The position numbers and the translations under genes were made by a program. 64,000 nt of DNA, from NCBI GenBank assembly GCA_033964015.1, contig CM066913.1, forward strand, positions 24,826,790 to 24,890,789, written 5' to 3'. The notes below the pieces were generated by a model that was not told the DNA's origin, made no database searches, and was given only the letters and a program-made list of their open reading frames with translations. Shown piece after piece: positions 10,447 to 22,600 of the stretch. Every line of letters starts with the position of its first letter. The stretch's first letter is position 1. The DNA comes from Scolanthus callimorphus. Taxonomy: Eukaryota; Cnidaria; Anthozoa; Actiniaria; Edwardsiidae.

Positions 10447-11170
10447 CCTACTAGCGTCTGCGGGCCTAAAACAGCACGTGGAGGGTCCTACCCATAAGAC
10501 TGGACACACGCTAGATTTGGCTATTGATCGTCAGGATGATTCGGTGTTGTCTTCCTTCTAACCATTTTGCTGTGCTATGCAATGTTGCTTACGCCAAACC
10601 AGCTGCTTCAAAATCATCGTTCCAACAGCGTCGCCTTAGAGACATTGACGTAGATGCCTTCAAAGCAGACATCACACAATCCGGCGCCTTGAAAGACCAT
10701 TTAATCACCGATCCAAATAAACTTGCTCATACGTATAACACGGAGTTGAGGCGATTGATAAGCACGCTCCAGAGGTATCCCGCACCATCACACTTCGCCC
10801 GCACACACGATGGTGTAACGTGGAGTTGCGCAGTGCTAAGCAAGATAAGCGCCGCAGCGAGCGTGCCTATCAGATTGTAAAACTAGAGGTACACATACAA
10901 ATATACCGCAAATGTCGGCAGTACACAAAACTGCTTGAACAATACAAGACTCAATACTATCGATCAAAAATCGAGTCCGCTGACCAAAAAAAGCTCTTCA
11001 GTCTGATCGACGGGATGTCGAGGTGAAACCCGTCCCTCTGTGACACCCGTCCTTCTCCTGGCCCACTCTTCTCTCCCGGACCTTTGCGAAAAATTTGGAG
11101 CACACTTCGTAAGTAAAATAGCAGATCTTAAAGAAGCACAAACAATCTCGCGAAGAACAACCTCTGGGAG
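10440..11170 (+). pseudogene. LINE ORF2 fragment (endonuclease end and linker), frameshifted
   Basis: Plus-strand reading gives the end of an APE-type endonuclease domain (KQHVEGPTHKTGHTLDLAI at about 10463-10520). After a frameshift near 10555 come SNHFAVLCNVAYAKPAASK and RLRDIDVDAFKADI, then ELRSAKQDKRRSERAYQ and KTQYYRSKIESADQKKLFS. After another break near 11027 comes SLPDLCEKFGAHFVSKIADL. This is the standard order between endonuclease and RT in many invertebrate LINEs. It is a different element from the minus-strand LINE it abuts head-to-head. Confidence 0.8.
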
Positions 11171-11324
11171 ATTTACTCCAATCACCAATGCCTATAAACA
11201 GATTCTTTATTTCAATACATTCTATAAAGACGGATGCTCGACTGTCTCCAATATTTGTATGATTTGTTATGAGAAGTCCTGAGATGTTTGATGTTCATTC
11301 TATGAGGGTAATATTAGCGTACGG

Positions 11325-11487
11325 CTACTCCGTATCAGACACTGCGTTAGCTCTCTTAGCTGTCAGGCGTATCATGGCTGTCAGTCCATGTAGTCCTTTG
11401 CCTGGGTTGCTTTCTTTGCTGTTGTGCCTGACGCTGGATTCGTTACCGCTGGTGTTTCGTGGAGAAGCCATTTCATCTCTCTGAGAA
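11325..11487 (-). CDS. Probable last exon of the tandem CH gene
   Basis: The long exon ending at 12012 runs into a perfect donor (GTAAGT) just before its in-frame TAA. From that donor the acceptor TCCTATTTTCTTAG at 11488 restores frame and gives 53 more residues (SQRDEMASPRNTSGNESSVR and on) to a TAG at 11325-11327. If the donor is not used, the protein stops at 12008-12010, 53 residues shorter. Both ends are possible isoforms. Confidence 0.6.
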
Positions 11488-14400
11488 CTAAGAAAATAGG
11501 AACAAGATCAACTTTACTCAAACTAGCATAACGTAACTTACGACTAGTTCTTGGATTTACAGTCAACACCTCTGCATTGCGCCCCGTGTTTTCAAAACGT
11601 CGATTTCTTTTAGCTTTTTCTTATACGCCATTCAAACCCTCTCTGAACCAATAGTAGTGCAGTCAACTATGTACCTTCGCGATGACAACCAGACAAATAT
11701 AGCGACGGAGGAGCATCAGGTAAAACAGGGCGAAACTGGAGGAGTCGCATCGACTCTTTGGAAAACGACACTCATTGGAACGTTCCTTTCTGTCTACCCT
11801 TGTTTGGAACATAAGAGGGTGTTTGGTTGGCGGCTGTGTCGACTAATTGCTACTTACCTACTCAAAGTATTGTTCGCTTTGCCGCGAAAAAGCTAAATGT
11901 TTAACCGTTAGTAACCGTGAGTGTTGTACCCTATCGAGATCCTCTAATAAGACGGTCTAGCTTGGCGTGGAAACGCATCAACAAAACAGACACTCAGGTA
12001 AGCTGACTTACTTTTTAACTTCTAAAGGTGGTGCTGTCTTGGGCCTCTCAGGTAGCCTTCGGTATTCCATATAGCTATCATATATCGGGTCCTTCGTTGA
12101 CATCTGTTTAAGTTTTTCGTCTTTTATCACAGGAGCATTAAACATGTAATCTTCAATCGGCATCCCCTCGAGTCTTTCACCAGACTTGTCAACCTCAAAT
12201 GATGGCAACGGTTCATTTTCTAGGGATAGAATTTGCACATCATCCTTGGAGGAACTTTTCTTCTCTTTAAGTAAAGAAGCTCTGCCTTCTGAAAAATTAA
12301 ATGCGCCCAGCAGTTTTTGCCGACTTTTGACTTCGTCACTTACAAACAACGACCAAGTCCTGTAAGGTGGGAAGGTGCCTTTGTTCATGTTGGAGTATTT
12401 AAGTAAAAGATGAGATGGGACGCTGTTAGTGGAATGCGATTTCTGGTGTCGTTTGGTGCGTGGATATTCCGTGGGATTTAACAAGGTCCCGCGAGTCTCG
12501 CGGGATCTTGCTTTAGTTTGCTTTTCTTCACGAGACGTCGTTGAAGGTTGCTCTTCTAGGGGAGTGTTTGAGATGTCTTTACCCAGCGACGTCATAGTCA
12601 ACTCCAGATCTTGTGTTACCCTACTTTTTAAATCATCAGTTTTCCTTCGATTTTCTTGTTCGACATTTGTCTTTTCCGCCATAAGGCCAAGGTATTGGCG
12701 TTTTAACAGCTCGAGTTGACGAGAATATTCAGATAATTTCAACTTTGCATCCTCACATTCCAGTTTGTTTGATGTCACAGCAAATGGGGTCCTCAACGGT
12801 TCGACATCGAAAATAGATTCCTTTGTCGTCGATATTTCAAATGTTGGAATTGGTACTGCTCCACCACCTAGCTTGGACGATAAGGATTTGACATTCGCGT
12901 CAAATTCGTGGCGTGGGTTGTATGATGGTAACAAAGTTTGAGTTTCAGATTTAGTATGTAAGTCATGATGAAGATATCCCGGGTAGAGGGTTCTATCTTG
13001 TGTGAAGTCATCCAAACCTTTAAGTGGTACGAATTGGCTGTTATCCGTGTGGCCATTGGTAAACATCGAACGAGGACTTCTTGATCCCTTTTCCCATGCA
13101 AATATATTACCATTAATGTCTTTATCGCCAACGTAGATTGATTCGTCGTTCAAAGACGACGCAAACTTCTTCCTTTTCCCATCTTCAGACCTTTCGAAGG
13201 TTTTAATGTCGCTCGGATACAGATTTAAATCTAGTTCACTATATAAGTCGTCCTTGAAGGGGTTGGGACTTCTTCGGTGGCCAAAACGTTTTTCGCGACT
13301 GTCAAAATAATCTGAAAAAGACTCCACGGTAGGACTACCTTGGGTTTTTGTTTCTCTGTGTTCCACTTCGTCTGTAGACAGTCTTGACGCAGGCGTCATC
13401 AGCCACTGTTTTTGCTGAAATCGTTTTATAAGTTCCTCGTCCCAATACTCTGATTTCTTGGGTTTCATCTGCATTTCCACCGAGGTGTATGCAACAGTTT
13501 CCTTCTCTTTCGCTAGCTTGTCAATGAATACACGATGCAAGTGTCTGAGAAACGTAGCAAGTGCTTCGGTGTTCAAGTTCTTCTTTATCTCGTCTGTTGT
13601 TACACTTGTTTCGATATGCAGCTCATCTCGGGTGACTTCTATGACCAAACTGATCTTTTCCGATGGAAGGCCATGATCAATCACCTATGGAAGATATTCA
13701 GCTTATCATCAACAGTGTTGTGCTTACCAGTGTATGCCGATTGCTACGCAGCCTCAAAATTCAATGTTGCGATGGGCGATAGGCGATTTTTAGCTGTCAA
13801 TCAAACCGAAATGCTTGATTCGGCTGCTTCAATGGGTCCATATTGATTGCGAAATCAACAAAATGGTTTTTACGCTATCCTTTGGCATCTATAACTATTG
13901 ATCGCCAATCGCAACAGTGAATTTTGAGGTCACGTAGCAAAGCATACGGTGGCAATGGTCATCATTACCATCATGATCATTATCATAACTTTATTTATAT
14001 ATTTTATTTCTATAAGGGTCACATTACCATCATGATCATTACCATAACTTTATTTACATATTTTATTTATATAAGGGACATAACTATTTATCATCCTAGG
14101 TGCTGTAGACGAAGGCATTGCTCGCCGTTTCGAGAGGAAAGAGTTAAGTATTTAAACTTATTTAGATTCTTTTTCTATTTACTGGCAGAAAGGTAGCGGT
14201 GCAGAAAGGTAATGTCATACTCTGTACCACTCGAACAGTCTTGTACGATTCGAACGTGCAAGGATTCAAACGGATATAATGTAGGGAACTGGTAGAAATA
14301 GTCTCTTATCATCAAATGTTTAATGAGGGTTTTTTAGGTTTTCACTATAAACTTTTAATAATGAGGGAGGCTAACTAGAAAACTGGATAGTTCACTTGGT

Positions 14401-17400
14401 CTCCCTGCTCGCACTTTTTTTTCCCACCATAATGCAAACTTACTCTATACCTATACTATGTGTAAAACGCCAAATAACAATAGCTTGATGAGTAAATAAA
14501 GTTGATTTGATTTGATTTGTTTACATTGGAAAGGAAAAAAGGCGATGCGCTTTGGACTCTGAGTTCCAGTGTCTCCAGGTTCCACACACGTTGACGAGTG
14601 AAGTTTAGACGATTAGGCTAAAACTGTGGCTACGTAGCAGGCTAGATATAATAACCAACTCAAGGGAAATCCGATAGACCGATATTAAATTCTTATAAGA
14701 GAACCCTTTAGCAACCACGATATCTGTACTTCACTCTTCTAGTGTAAATCGATCCATTCTGGAGATCCAAAATGGAGACTGAATGCTATAGAGCTTTATA
14801 AACAGTTACATGCTTAATCTGCGTTCCTTACATGCAAGGATCTTGCATTTTCAACTGCCACCTAAACTCCGATCATGAATCAAAATATTATGAATTTACA
14901 AGCGTGGAAGAGTGAGGGAGACGTGCCTATAGGAGACATGGTGCTTTTCTTACCACGTTTGGGACAGCGTCACCGCCAAGCAGCTTGTTTACCAGTACAC
15001 ATAATACATGGCCATCCTGAAAACTAATATGCGTAGAACAAGATCATTTCGGTGTTGAGTGTATATAACCTGTCACAACAAAAGGGTAAAGACAATACAC
15101 GCTTATAAAGACGGCCATTTCATTGAGCTACGAAACAAAGAGATAAATTAGCAGGGATTATGGCCAGGATATTTGGGACTGGCGATCCGTAACAAATATG
15201 CACACGTAATCACTTCGTGTGGTCATGAAAGCTATATAGTTTTTACATTTGTTCAGTTTTTCGCATTGGTCATTATCAAAAGCAAGCTTAATCGTAATAT
15301 ATTATAAATGCTTGTGTTTCGAGAAAAACCATGAAAGAATGAGGACACAAGAGGTTTAAGGGTTGTTTGCTATCATGCCAAAAATCCCGGAAGTTACGTG
15401 ATGCAGTTAATGATTCAATAATTCCACTTGGAACGAGTAGGCGGGACAACCTTTAAGTGACACTATGCTTCATTTCGAATGGAGCGAACCGATTGAACTG
15501 GGTCTTTACTAGTCCATTTTCAAGACCGAATAAGGCAACCGATCTAACAGAAATGCAAATTTGCAAATGATAGCTCCGTTCCAGTCAGAAAACAGACTTC
15601 CTCAAAGTCCTTTACGAAACGTTCTCGTCGGTGGTTTGGTTATTTTAAAAAGAAAGAGGTGGACGTGTTGCAAGTGTGAACGGAACGTTGTGTATCATGG
15701 TCATGCAGACACAGGCACCTAAGCTCCCTTAAGCTATAAAAAGCCTGCTTTCTAAAACAAACTGCCACATGTTTTTCTACTTCCCTCGTACAAGTAGTGA
15801 ATGCGTCTACCCTTATAGCCTTCCAACAGGGGCTTGCCATCATGCAGTGACTTCACATGTGACTGTATTTTTATTGTTATTCTTAACCAACCTCTTAGTA
15901 ATCATCATTTTGATGACGAGAGTGTACGTAATGGAAGAAGAAGAAGAACTAGCCGAATATTGTGTAACAAATTATAACCACCCACATAACAACATGTTCC
16001 CAGATAAATGATACCTACAGAGAGACTGAGCTAGTTTCGCATGGTGTTTGGCGTTGATTTGGTACTGGAACTGGAAGTACAAACCTGTGCGCCAAAAATG
16101 CACTATAGTTTTATGAAGTTATCACATCCAAGCAACACCTTGGAATGATGTGGAAACGTATCTTGCCATACCTTTCATAGTCCGTAACCTTGATTCGCGT
16201 GACATTGCTGACCCAGTTTAGCAGTGCCAGGTCCTCCCCGTCCAACACGGCAAAGGGTGACGGAGTGGAACGCCTAGACGGGGAACTGGCGCGACGATCC
16301 CATTGGTTCAATTTGCTTAGCAGAGCCAGCTGCTGTTGCTGAGCTGTAGAGGAATGTCTTGGCGAGAATTGCTTGACTAACACCGGGGATCCTAAGCAGA
16401 AATGAGAAAAGGATATTAGGATAAAAGAGTGTAGCGCACGTTTTCCGGATAAAGCCTGAGGAAAACACGAGAAAATAACGCCTTCAGTTCGTCACACAAC
16501 CTCGTACGCCCTTTATTAGGGCTGATTTACACTTGAAGTACAGACGGAAGCACAGGTGCAAGGATATCAAACTCATACATTTCCCTTGTGCGGTTCGCAC
16601 TAGAACACAAGCTCAACAAAATCAAGAAAATGCGTTCTTGCGCTTGTGTGTCGTGTATATCAAGCGAACGCAAGCGCATGATTTTAGGCTTGCGCTTGCG
16701 TCGCTATGATTTACACTTACTTTGAGCTGGAGTCTTGCGCTTGCGCTCGTGTGTAGACCAGCCTTTACGTACACGTTTGTTTTTTGTGACATAAATACAA
16801 AACATAATTTGGAGTTATGAGTTAAGCCTGGTGCACACTTGCGACATAACGACATCAGAAAAATGTCACGCGAACAAAATTTAGTGGTTTCAAGAAGTTG
16901 AAGTCGGCAAAACATAACATAAGATTGCTTTGGTGAAGTAATCTAATGCAGATCCATGGAAAATATTGATTGTTTCAATTATTTTCCCGTGCTTTTTTGT
17001 TGCAACATAAGGTCCTTATGTCGTTATGTCGCTAGTGTGCACCGGACTTGCTTTTCTCACCTGAACATGAACCAAAATGACCGCTGAGAATCTTGCAAAA
17101 TGCAAGGACCACTTTAACATTCCCTTTGACAATATCTGAAATAGGAAAAGTATTTATGATCTGGAAATTAACTTTTCCCATGGATGGGTTCTGCAGAATG
17201 CCCTGTGTTAGAGCGGATCTTAGATGACTGTCGAAAGGAATCAAATTTGCGTTTTCTATGCGCTCCTATTGGTTGAGGATTGGGTCTTTGCGCAGAAAAA
17301 CCAAACACACAGTGGCTCTTGTTTTCTTTGCTCACGACTATAACGCAAGTCGTACTTGCCTCGCCCTCTGATTGGTTGTTTTTTATGTTTTTTTTCTGAT

Positions 17401-19621
17401 TGGCTTTGTGTATCTACTTTGAGAAACTCAATCGAAACAAAATCTGAAATCTGCTCTAACAGAGCGCTTTGAGGTTTACCTTCAGTCGAGACGGCATCAA
17501 CATTCACTCCATTCATACTAAGTAGCTCTAAGCACTCTTGGATATTCTCTGTTCGCTGCACCTCCAGGGCTGGCCTGATATGGATTGGTTCGATACTCAT
17601 TCCCACTGTAAAATAGAGGAGTTAAACGTGAAGAAGTCCACGTGCTAAAACATTGCCACAGAACAGATATTTGAACAACATTATTGCGATTTTCACAATT
17701 CTGCGAACTCCCACTTGACATTTCCGAATGCCAAACTGCGTTTTGGCTTCCGTCAATCAAACCTTTTCAGTCAAGTCCACGATGTTTTCTGAGTTTGGTT
17801 TGCATTTTATAGTGAAAGTTAGTTTTGAAGCCTATAGCTAGACCCTATAAGTTCACAAGATTTATCATCTGCCTCCGTGAACCCAGAGTTGTTCACCCGT
17901 TTGATTGATGGAAGCCAAACCGCGGTATGTTGGTCGGTGTAGAGTTCGCAGAATTATGAAAATCGCAGTAACCCGACGCAAAAGCAAGTTGGATAAGTAA
18001 AAATTAAAATGTTAACAGCACATTTACTCAGTAACCTCTGCATTTCAGGATCGCAGCTAAAAGATCTGTGAGAAGTATGTCTAGTTCTTAAAGCTCACAG
18101 ACCTTTGACATGCATTACTTACGTAGCATTTCGACCAGATGCAATAAGGTGATGCCATCAGCCAGATCTCGCGGTAGATCAGTAATCGCTGTCTCGTATT
18201 TGCTGTACTTCAAGTAGCTATTAGCCCACTGGGTGTACTCCTAACAGACAAAAGTATCATGGCCAGTGAGTTGAATGTCGTGAGGATTTGGGAATTACTT
18301 TGCAATCACTTCTATGGGTTTTATTCAGAATTGGTGTAATCACTTAGCGATTGGTTTCATTACCGTCAGATGGAAGAAGCTCGACCAAGGCTCGAAAATA
18401 AGAGTCGCATTTGTGCGGATATCTTGAGGATGATTACTTAGCCACAAAGATAAGTTTTATTTCCAAAATTGAAGACAAACCTAAATATTTGCAAAAATTG
18501 TTATTTTGCAATCTAGTCGCAAAGCGAAACGCTATTTTGCGGCGGATACGGTAGCAATAGACGAAATCGGCTAAAGGTGTTTACGTCTTGTTGCCACCCA
18601 AGTCAGGTCATGTGATGATTCCTTTGGGTGGATCCTTTTGTTAGTTGTGCACAAATTGGACAATTGTAACCACCCCAAAGGAACCATCACATAATCTGAA
18701 TTGGGTGGCAACAAGATGTAGACACCGTTAGCCGATTGGGTCTATTTTGACCCCTTTATTCGTAGTCGCATGTGATGCATGTAAGGAAGCAAGGAATATC
18801 AAGAATACGAATCAGCTATGGAGGGTGCTGTTTTCACTGACATGCATTTCGTCAGGTTCGCGATAGAGGGATCAACTACATGTATTTTGAGAAAGGCTCC
18901 CCCTGCAAGTGGATTAGCAGATCAGCGTTCGACCAAATGTTCTTATCCCACTTACTAGACACTCGTCGTACGCATGTTGTCCATAACCGGCGGGATTGTA
19001 GTGCTGAGATCTCGTCTGGTACAGGGTAGTGGCATCAGGACTGCAAACCCTGTCAGCGTCACGCGCCAGGTCACGCAACATCTTCGCAATTCGTGGACTC
19101 GGCATTCCTGAACTTCTTGGAGTTGTGCCCAGGCTCCTTGGCGTGCTCTGCTTAGAATTCACATCACTTGTAGACCTAGAGAATTCGTAATCTAGAGTAC
19201 CATCACTCTTGGCCAGATCCCAGGAATCTGGTATGATTCGCGTTTTCTCAAAATCCAAATTCATAGGATCGTCGTCTGTTCTGAATGGTGAATCGTGTAT
19301 GAGTTTCTTGTGAAGTCCCGGAATGAAAAGTTCATCAGATAATGTTTCAGTCAATTTAGAAAGATTTGCAAGTGGTTTGTCGACGCCAGTTTTGCCGCAC
19401 CGCGCATTTTCCAGGAATCCCAAGCTTTCGTCCAGTAGGCTGTCTACAGAGCTGTTTGATGTTCCACTATTTTGTGATGATGCAATATAAGACGATTCGT
19501 AATCACTGTTATGGGGGCTTGTGGGTAGAGTAGAGTCGCCTGTTCCACTCGAACCAAGTGACCCGGTGGTCAAATTTAGGCGAGAGACCGCTGGGTCAAA
19601 AGACCCGTAGATGTCGACCAT
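11325..19621 (-). CDS. Tandem calponin-homology (CH1-CH2) protein, eight coding exons
   Basis: Exons in transcript order: 18956-19621, 18123-18240, 17480-17605, 17061-17135, 16172-16391, 14954-15023, 12012-13684, 11325-11487. All introns are GT-AG and every junction keeps frame (total 3111 bp, 1036 codons plus stop). Residues 1-222 are Ser/Thr-rich and disordered. Residues 223-326 are a CH domain (EYTQWANSYLKYSKYETAI, DLADGITLLHLVEMLL, STEDIVKGNVKVVLAFCKIL). Residues about 377-478 are a second CH domain (DLALLNWVSNVTRIKVTDYE, SFQDGHVLCVLVNKLLGG, TTDEIKKN, ALATFLRHLHRVF). A coiled coil lies at about 730-790 and the rest is low-complexity. Tandem CH pairs usually bind F-actin; CH1 alone most resembles the NAV/Dixin/spectrin type. 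No spectrin, filamin or AAA module follows, so I cannot name the subfamily. The ATG at 19619-19621 sits nine bases inside an exon whose acceptor (TTTTTTAG) precedes AGC ACA AGT ATG. An upstream exon, coding or not, is therefore likely and the N-terminus may extend. Confidence 0.8.
11570..11765. mobile_element. Degraded copy of palindromic MITE family B
   Basis: It shares GTGTTTTCAAAAC, GTGCAGTCAACT and AACCAGACAA..GCGACGGA, in the same order, with the well-preserved copy at 31629-31933. It lies in the last intron of the tandem CH gene. The inverted ends are mostly decayed. Confidence 0.45.
13727..13952. mobile_element. TA-flanked MITE family C, copy 1
   Basis: The ends CCAGTGTATGCCGATTGCTA and its degenerate inverse (GTAGCAAAGCATACGGTGG) enclose inverted blocks GCGATAGGCGATTTTTAGC and GATCGCCAATCGC. 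TA precedes the left end. The second copy is at 61375-61649. This copy sits about 40 bp upstream of the acceptor of the long CH-gene exon, inside the intron. Confidence 0.7.
13964..14081. repeat. 59-bp tandem duplication
   Basis: Two adjacent copies, 13964-14022 and 14023-14081, each begin ATTACCATCATGATCATT and end in ATAAGGG-type sequence. They differ at only a few positions. Intronic in the tandem CH gene. Confidence 0.85.
14954..15023 (-). CDS. CH2-core exon (70 bp) of the tandem CH gene
   Basis: The acceptor is CGCATATTAG before TTTTCAGGATGG and the donor is GTAAGA. It enters in phase 2 and leaves in phase 0, bridging 16172 and 13684 in frame. It encodes SFQDGHVLCVLVNKLLGG, the DG-centred helix expected after the preceding VTDYE. 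A second AG, seven bases further in (TTTTCAG), would break the frame. Confidence 0.75.
16516..16767. mobile_element. Palindromic MITE rich in GCTTGCG
   Basis: It begins TAGGGCTGATTTACACTT and ends GTGTGTAGACCAGCCTTTA, an imperfect inverted pair. The inside repeats the hexamer-like CGCAAGCGCA / TTGCGCTTGCG several times on both strands. Intronic in the tandem CH gene. Confidence 0.55.
16824..17048. mobile_element. Inverted-end MITE, 225 bp
   Basis: The left end AAGCCTGGTGCACACTTGCG is followed by ACATAACGACAT. The right end is the inverse (ATGTCGTTATGTCGCTAGTG then TGCACCGGACTT). Both arms match over about 30 bp. The element ends 13 bases from the 3' boundary of the 17061-17135 exon, inside the following intron. 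Confidence 0.7.
17061..18240 (-). CDS. CH1-coding exons of the tandem CH gene
   Basis: Three exons encode CH1. 18123-18240 has acceptor TTTTGTCTGTTAG and donor GTAAGT. 17480-17605 has acceptor CTATTTTACAG and donor GTAAAC. 17061-17135 has acceptor TTTTCCTATTTCAG and donor GTGAGA. Phases are 0/1, 1/1 and 1/1. Joining them restores the helix with STEDIVKGNVKVV, where the aspartate codon is split across an intron. That is strong evidence that the exon calls are right. Confidence 0.85.
18565..18737. mobile_element. Near-perfect palindromic MITE, 173 bp
   Basis: The arms of about 70 bp begin AATCGGCTAAAGGTGTTTAC and return as GTAGACACCGTTAGCCGATT. The inner arms carry TGGGTGGCAACAAG-type sequence and AATCATCACATGACC-type sequence. 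Intronic between the first two coding exons of the tandem CH gene. Confidence 0.8.
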
Positions 19622-22600
19622 ACTTGTGCTCTAAAAAACAGATGAGATTCATGGTAAAAAGCAATATGATATTCATGAAAACAAGGCTAGAACCGTTGGC
19701 CGTACCACACCAACAAATTATTGCTGAAGTGCTCGACGATATGGGCGAAGTGACAATTAAATATGGGCGAAGTTCGTATAAATGTACCCCTAAAGAGATA
19801 GCAGACAAACCTACGCTACAGTAACTTTGTCACGTCAAACTCTAAACCGACGGTGTAGGTGCTGACCAGGTTTGTACCTACCATAGTAACTATCCCGAAG
19901 TGAGAGCAAACCTTTGGAGCCCCCATAAGTGATAGCACTACTGACGATTTGAACCCCTAAACCGTGACAGTGTTCAATCCCCCCCCTGATATTTTCTTTA
20001 AATGGTCACACGTTAAATTCAATAAAATAAACTCAATAAAATAGCTATTCTTTTATAGTTGTTATCATTTCGCAAAATGAGCATGCTTAGCAACCGCATC
20101 ATGCCGGGCTTCTGGTCACGGATTTTCACTACACTAAATACCCCATTCACACCAAAACCATGTTTAGTTAAACAAGATTTTTCTTCGCCTAACAACACGG
20201 GAACTTTCTTACTGCGTTAAACTCTTACTAGCTAAATGACCACTTAGTAACATGTACAGTACAGTCTATTCAGTTTTGTCCTTGGAGCAATCTCCTCTTC
20301 GGAGATATGGATTTAAACCAGTTTAACTAAACCACCTTTAAACTAGTTTAGGTATACGATTGTTCGGATGCTCTTCTCTAAATGGATTTTCTTATCTAAA
20401 CACCCTTTGGTGAAAGATGGCGTCAGGCGGTAGAGAATCCAGGTTTCGAAGGGGAACACATGTGAACACCAACTGAGTAATTTGCGTGTATGTATTGATG
20501 CGCTCGATGCGCGGCACGATTTTAATAATCAAAACTACGAGGTTAATTAAAGGCTTATTTCAGGGAGACGAAAGCCACGCTTATCAAATGGAGTCAATGA
20601 AACACCTGATAGAAAATTTCCAACAATCACTGCCCAGTATGACGTTTAAGTTTAGAAAAACTACATCGCAGTATCCTGTTGATGTGCGCGTATCGAGGCG
20701 CGCTTCAGTTTTGGAGATATCAGTTGAAAGAAGTTGGAAAAATACAGGTAAACGAGAGCTTGGTGTTTAATAATTACGCTTCCCTTTGCTGTGCAAAACT
20801 GTAATGTAACGTACGCTGATGGCAAATTTACTTGCATTGTAAAAAGAATGTTAATATGGTGCGCGCTCCCCAACCCCAAATCACTCTGCTTGCTCGGTTT
20901 TTTTCACCACCGTCAGATTCTAACTCGAAATTTTTGGGGGGAATTAGCCAGCACCCCCCCCCCCCCCCCCCCTCTCCCCCCATGAAGTACCCCCATGAAG
21001 TATCAAATGGTCCGTCCCTTATCACAAAAGGCATACATGTAGGTGTCACCAGCTGCTCACGGCTGTTTATAATTTTATAGATAGGAACTCTTCCACTAGA
21101 CGTACTAAAAAACATGTAACGAGTTTTGGATATGAATCATTAATGATCATTAATCTAATGAGTATGATTATATTTAGGGAGGATCAATATGCAATGCGAT
21201 ACGGTGTGATATTTGATACAGTGTAGCAATAAAACCACAGGTACACACAACTCAGAATGTAGGATTTAATCGGAAAAATGATTTAAGACGTTCAGTGCTG
21301 CTTGCAAAGCTATGGCCTCCGAAAGCTCGATTTACTATCGAAGAATGCAGAAAGTAAACAATTCTACAACCGAACAAGTCCTAAGTAAACTTAATAAAAT
21401 CCAAGCTTCGTGTTACTGAGGATGTTACACTTTGATCTGTATTCTGTTTTCCATTAACTTATAACAGAAGCTTCTGCTTATAAAGAAATCTAGAGGCTAA
21501 AACGTGTATTTTAAAGAATAAAGACTTGCTTGGGTGCAATTAATAATGTCTGAGACAAAGCGGTATAGAAATTGAACAATAAACAAACGGTAGCGGGCAC
21601 ATTCTTACGTATATTTGATCACAAAGACCAAGGCATTAGCAACGGATAATTTGCCGATTAACGCTAATTTGGAGTCCGTTTATAAGGGCTGGTTTTGGTG
21701 TGATATTTATCACTCTTTTAGGTTAACTTTGGAAATAAATCATTGGTATTGTATAATCAGCGTGATTCATAGTGAGTTTGATTTCAAGCGAGACCAAGAG
21801 TGCGTTCATCGGTCGGAAACCAAAAGCAACAGAATCGCATCAAATTATTGCCCTGAAATGCAAGAAAATGATTGTAACGTAGTTCTACCTTCTTCTAAAT
21901 TTGCTTCTTGGTTCTTTTGGAGACAACAACACCTTTTGGGGTAATAGCTTCGATTTTAGAACTGGGGCATTTAGTCCTTCTACCCGACCTTCTACCCAGA
22001 TCCGCGCACAAATATCTTTCACACTACACTATAAGTAACGCATTACCAAACACAATCAATGCGTCACGCATAAGTAACCACGGACATTTTGTCACGCTAT
22101 TTCGTGAGATTGCCGCCAAGCTGTGCGCCATTTGAAAACGTCACGAAATATGGAAGTATATTTGAGTAAATGCAAGGACTATACCTTATCGATGTGAAAG
22201 ATAAATTATGTGACAATGAAAATCATAAAAAAAAAACTAGAAAAGAATTCCGAGTTGGAGAGATGGGAATCGAACCAACGGCCACGAGTTTTTGTTGTTG
22301 TTCTATTTTTGGTGTTCAGATGACGTCATCAAAATCCTAACTTTGAAACTATGAACTCTGTGAAAATGTGCTTTTCAGACCAGTTACAGTTCCCCTAGGA
22401 GTCTTTGCACCAAATTTAATCGGATTCCTGTTTTTAGCTCCGGAGATATCGGTGCTGCAATTTCTGTCACGCTACACTAGTCACGCTTCTTTAGGCATTG
22501 ATTTCGTGCCATATTTCAGAAAATTCTCCCGTTTCGAGCATTCTGTGAAAGCAAACATGCTAAATAAGGGCAAGGTAATCACATTTCTGGCAGTACTAGC

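Noticed and set aside
15769..15890. Possible extra CH-gene exon reading SLHDGKPLLEGYK on the minus strand
   Set aside because: It resembles a CH-domain DG helix, but no acceptor/donor pair keeps frame. The exon at 14954-15023 fits both sides exactly.
20954..20972. Poly-C run as an assembly artefact
   Set aside because: Length may be inaccurate, but similar runs recur with related flanks, so I treat them as real repeat ends.
22255..22300. tRNA-like T-arm (GGTTCGATTCC on the minus strand)
   Set aside because: No matching acceptor, D-arm or anticodon arm upstream, and one mismatch in the T stem. At most a SINE relic.
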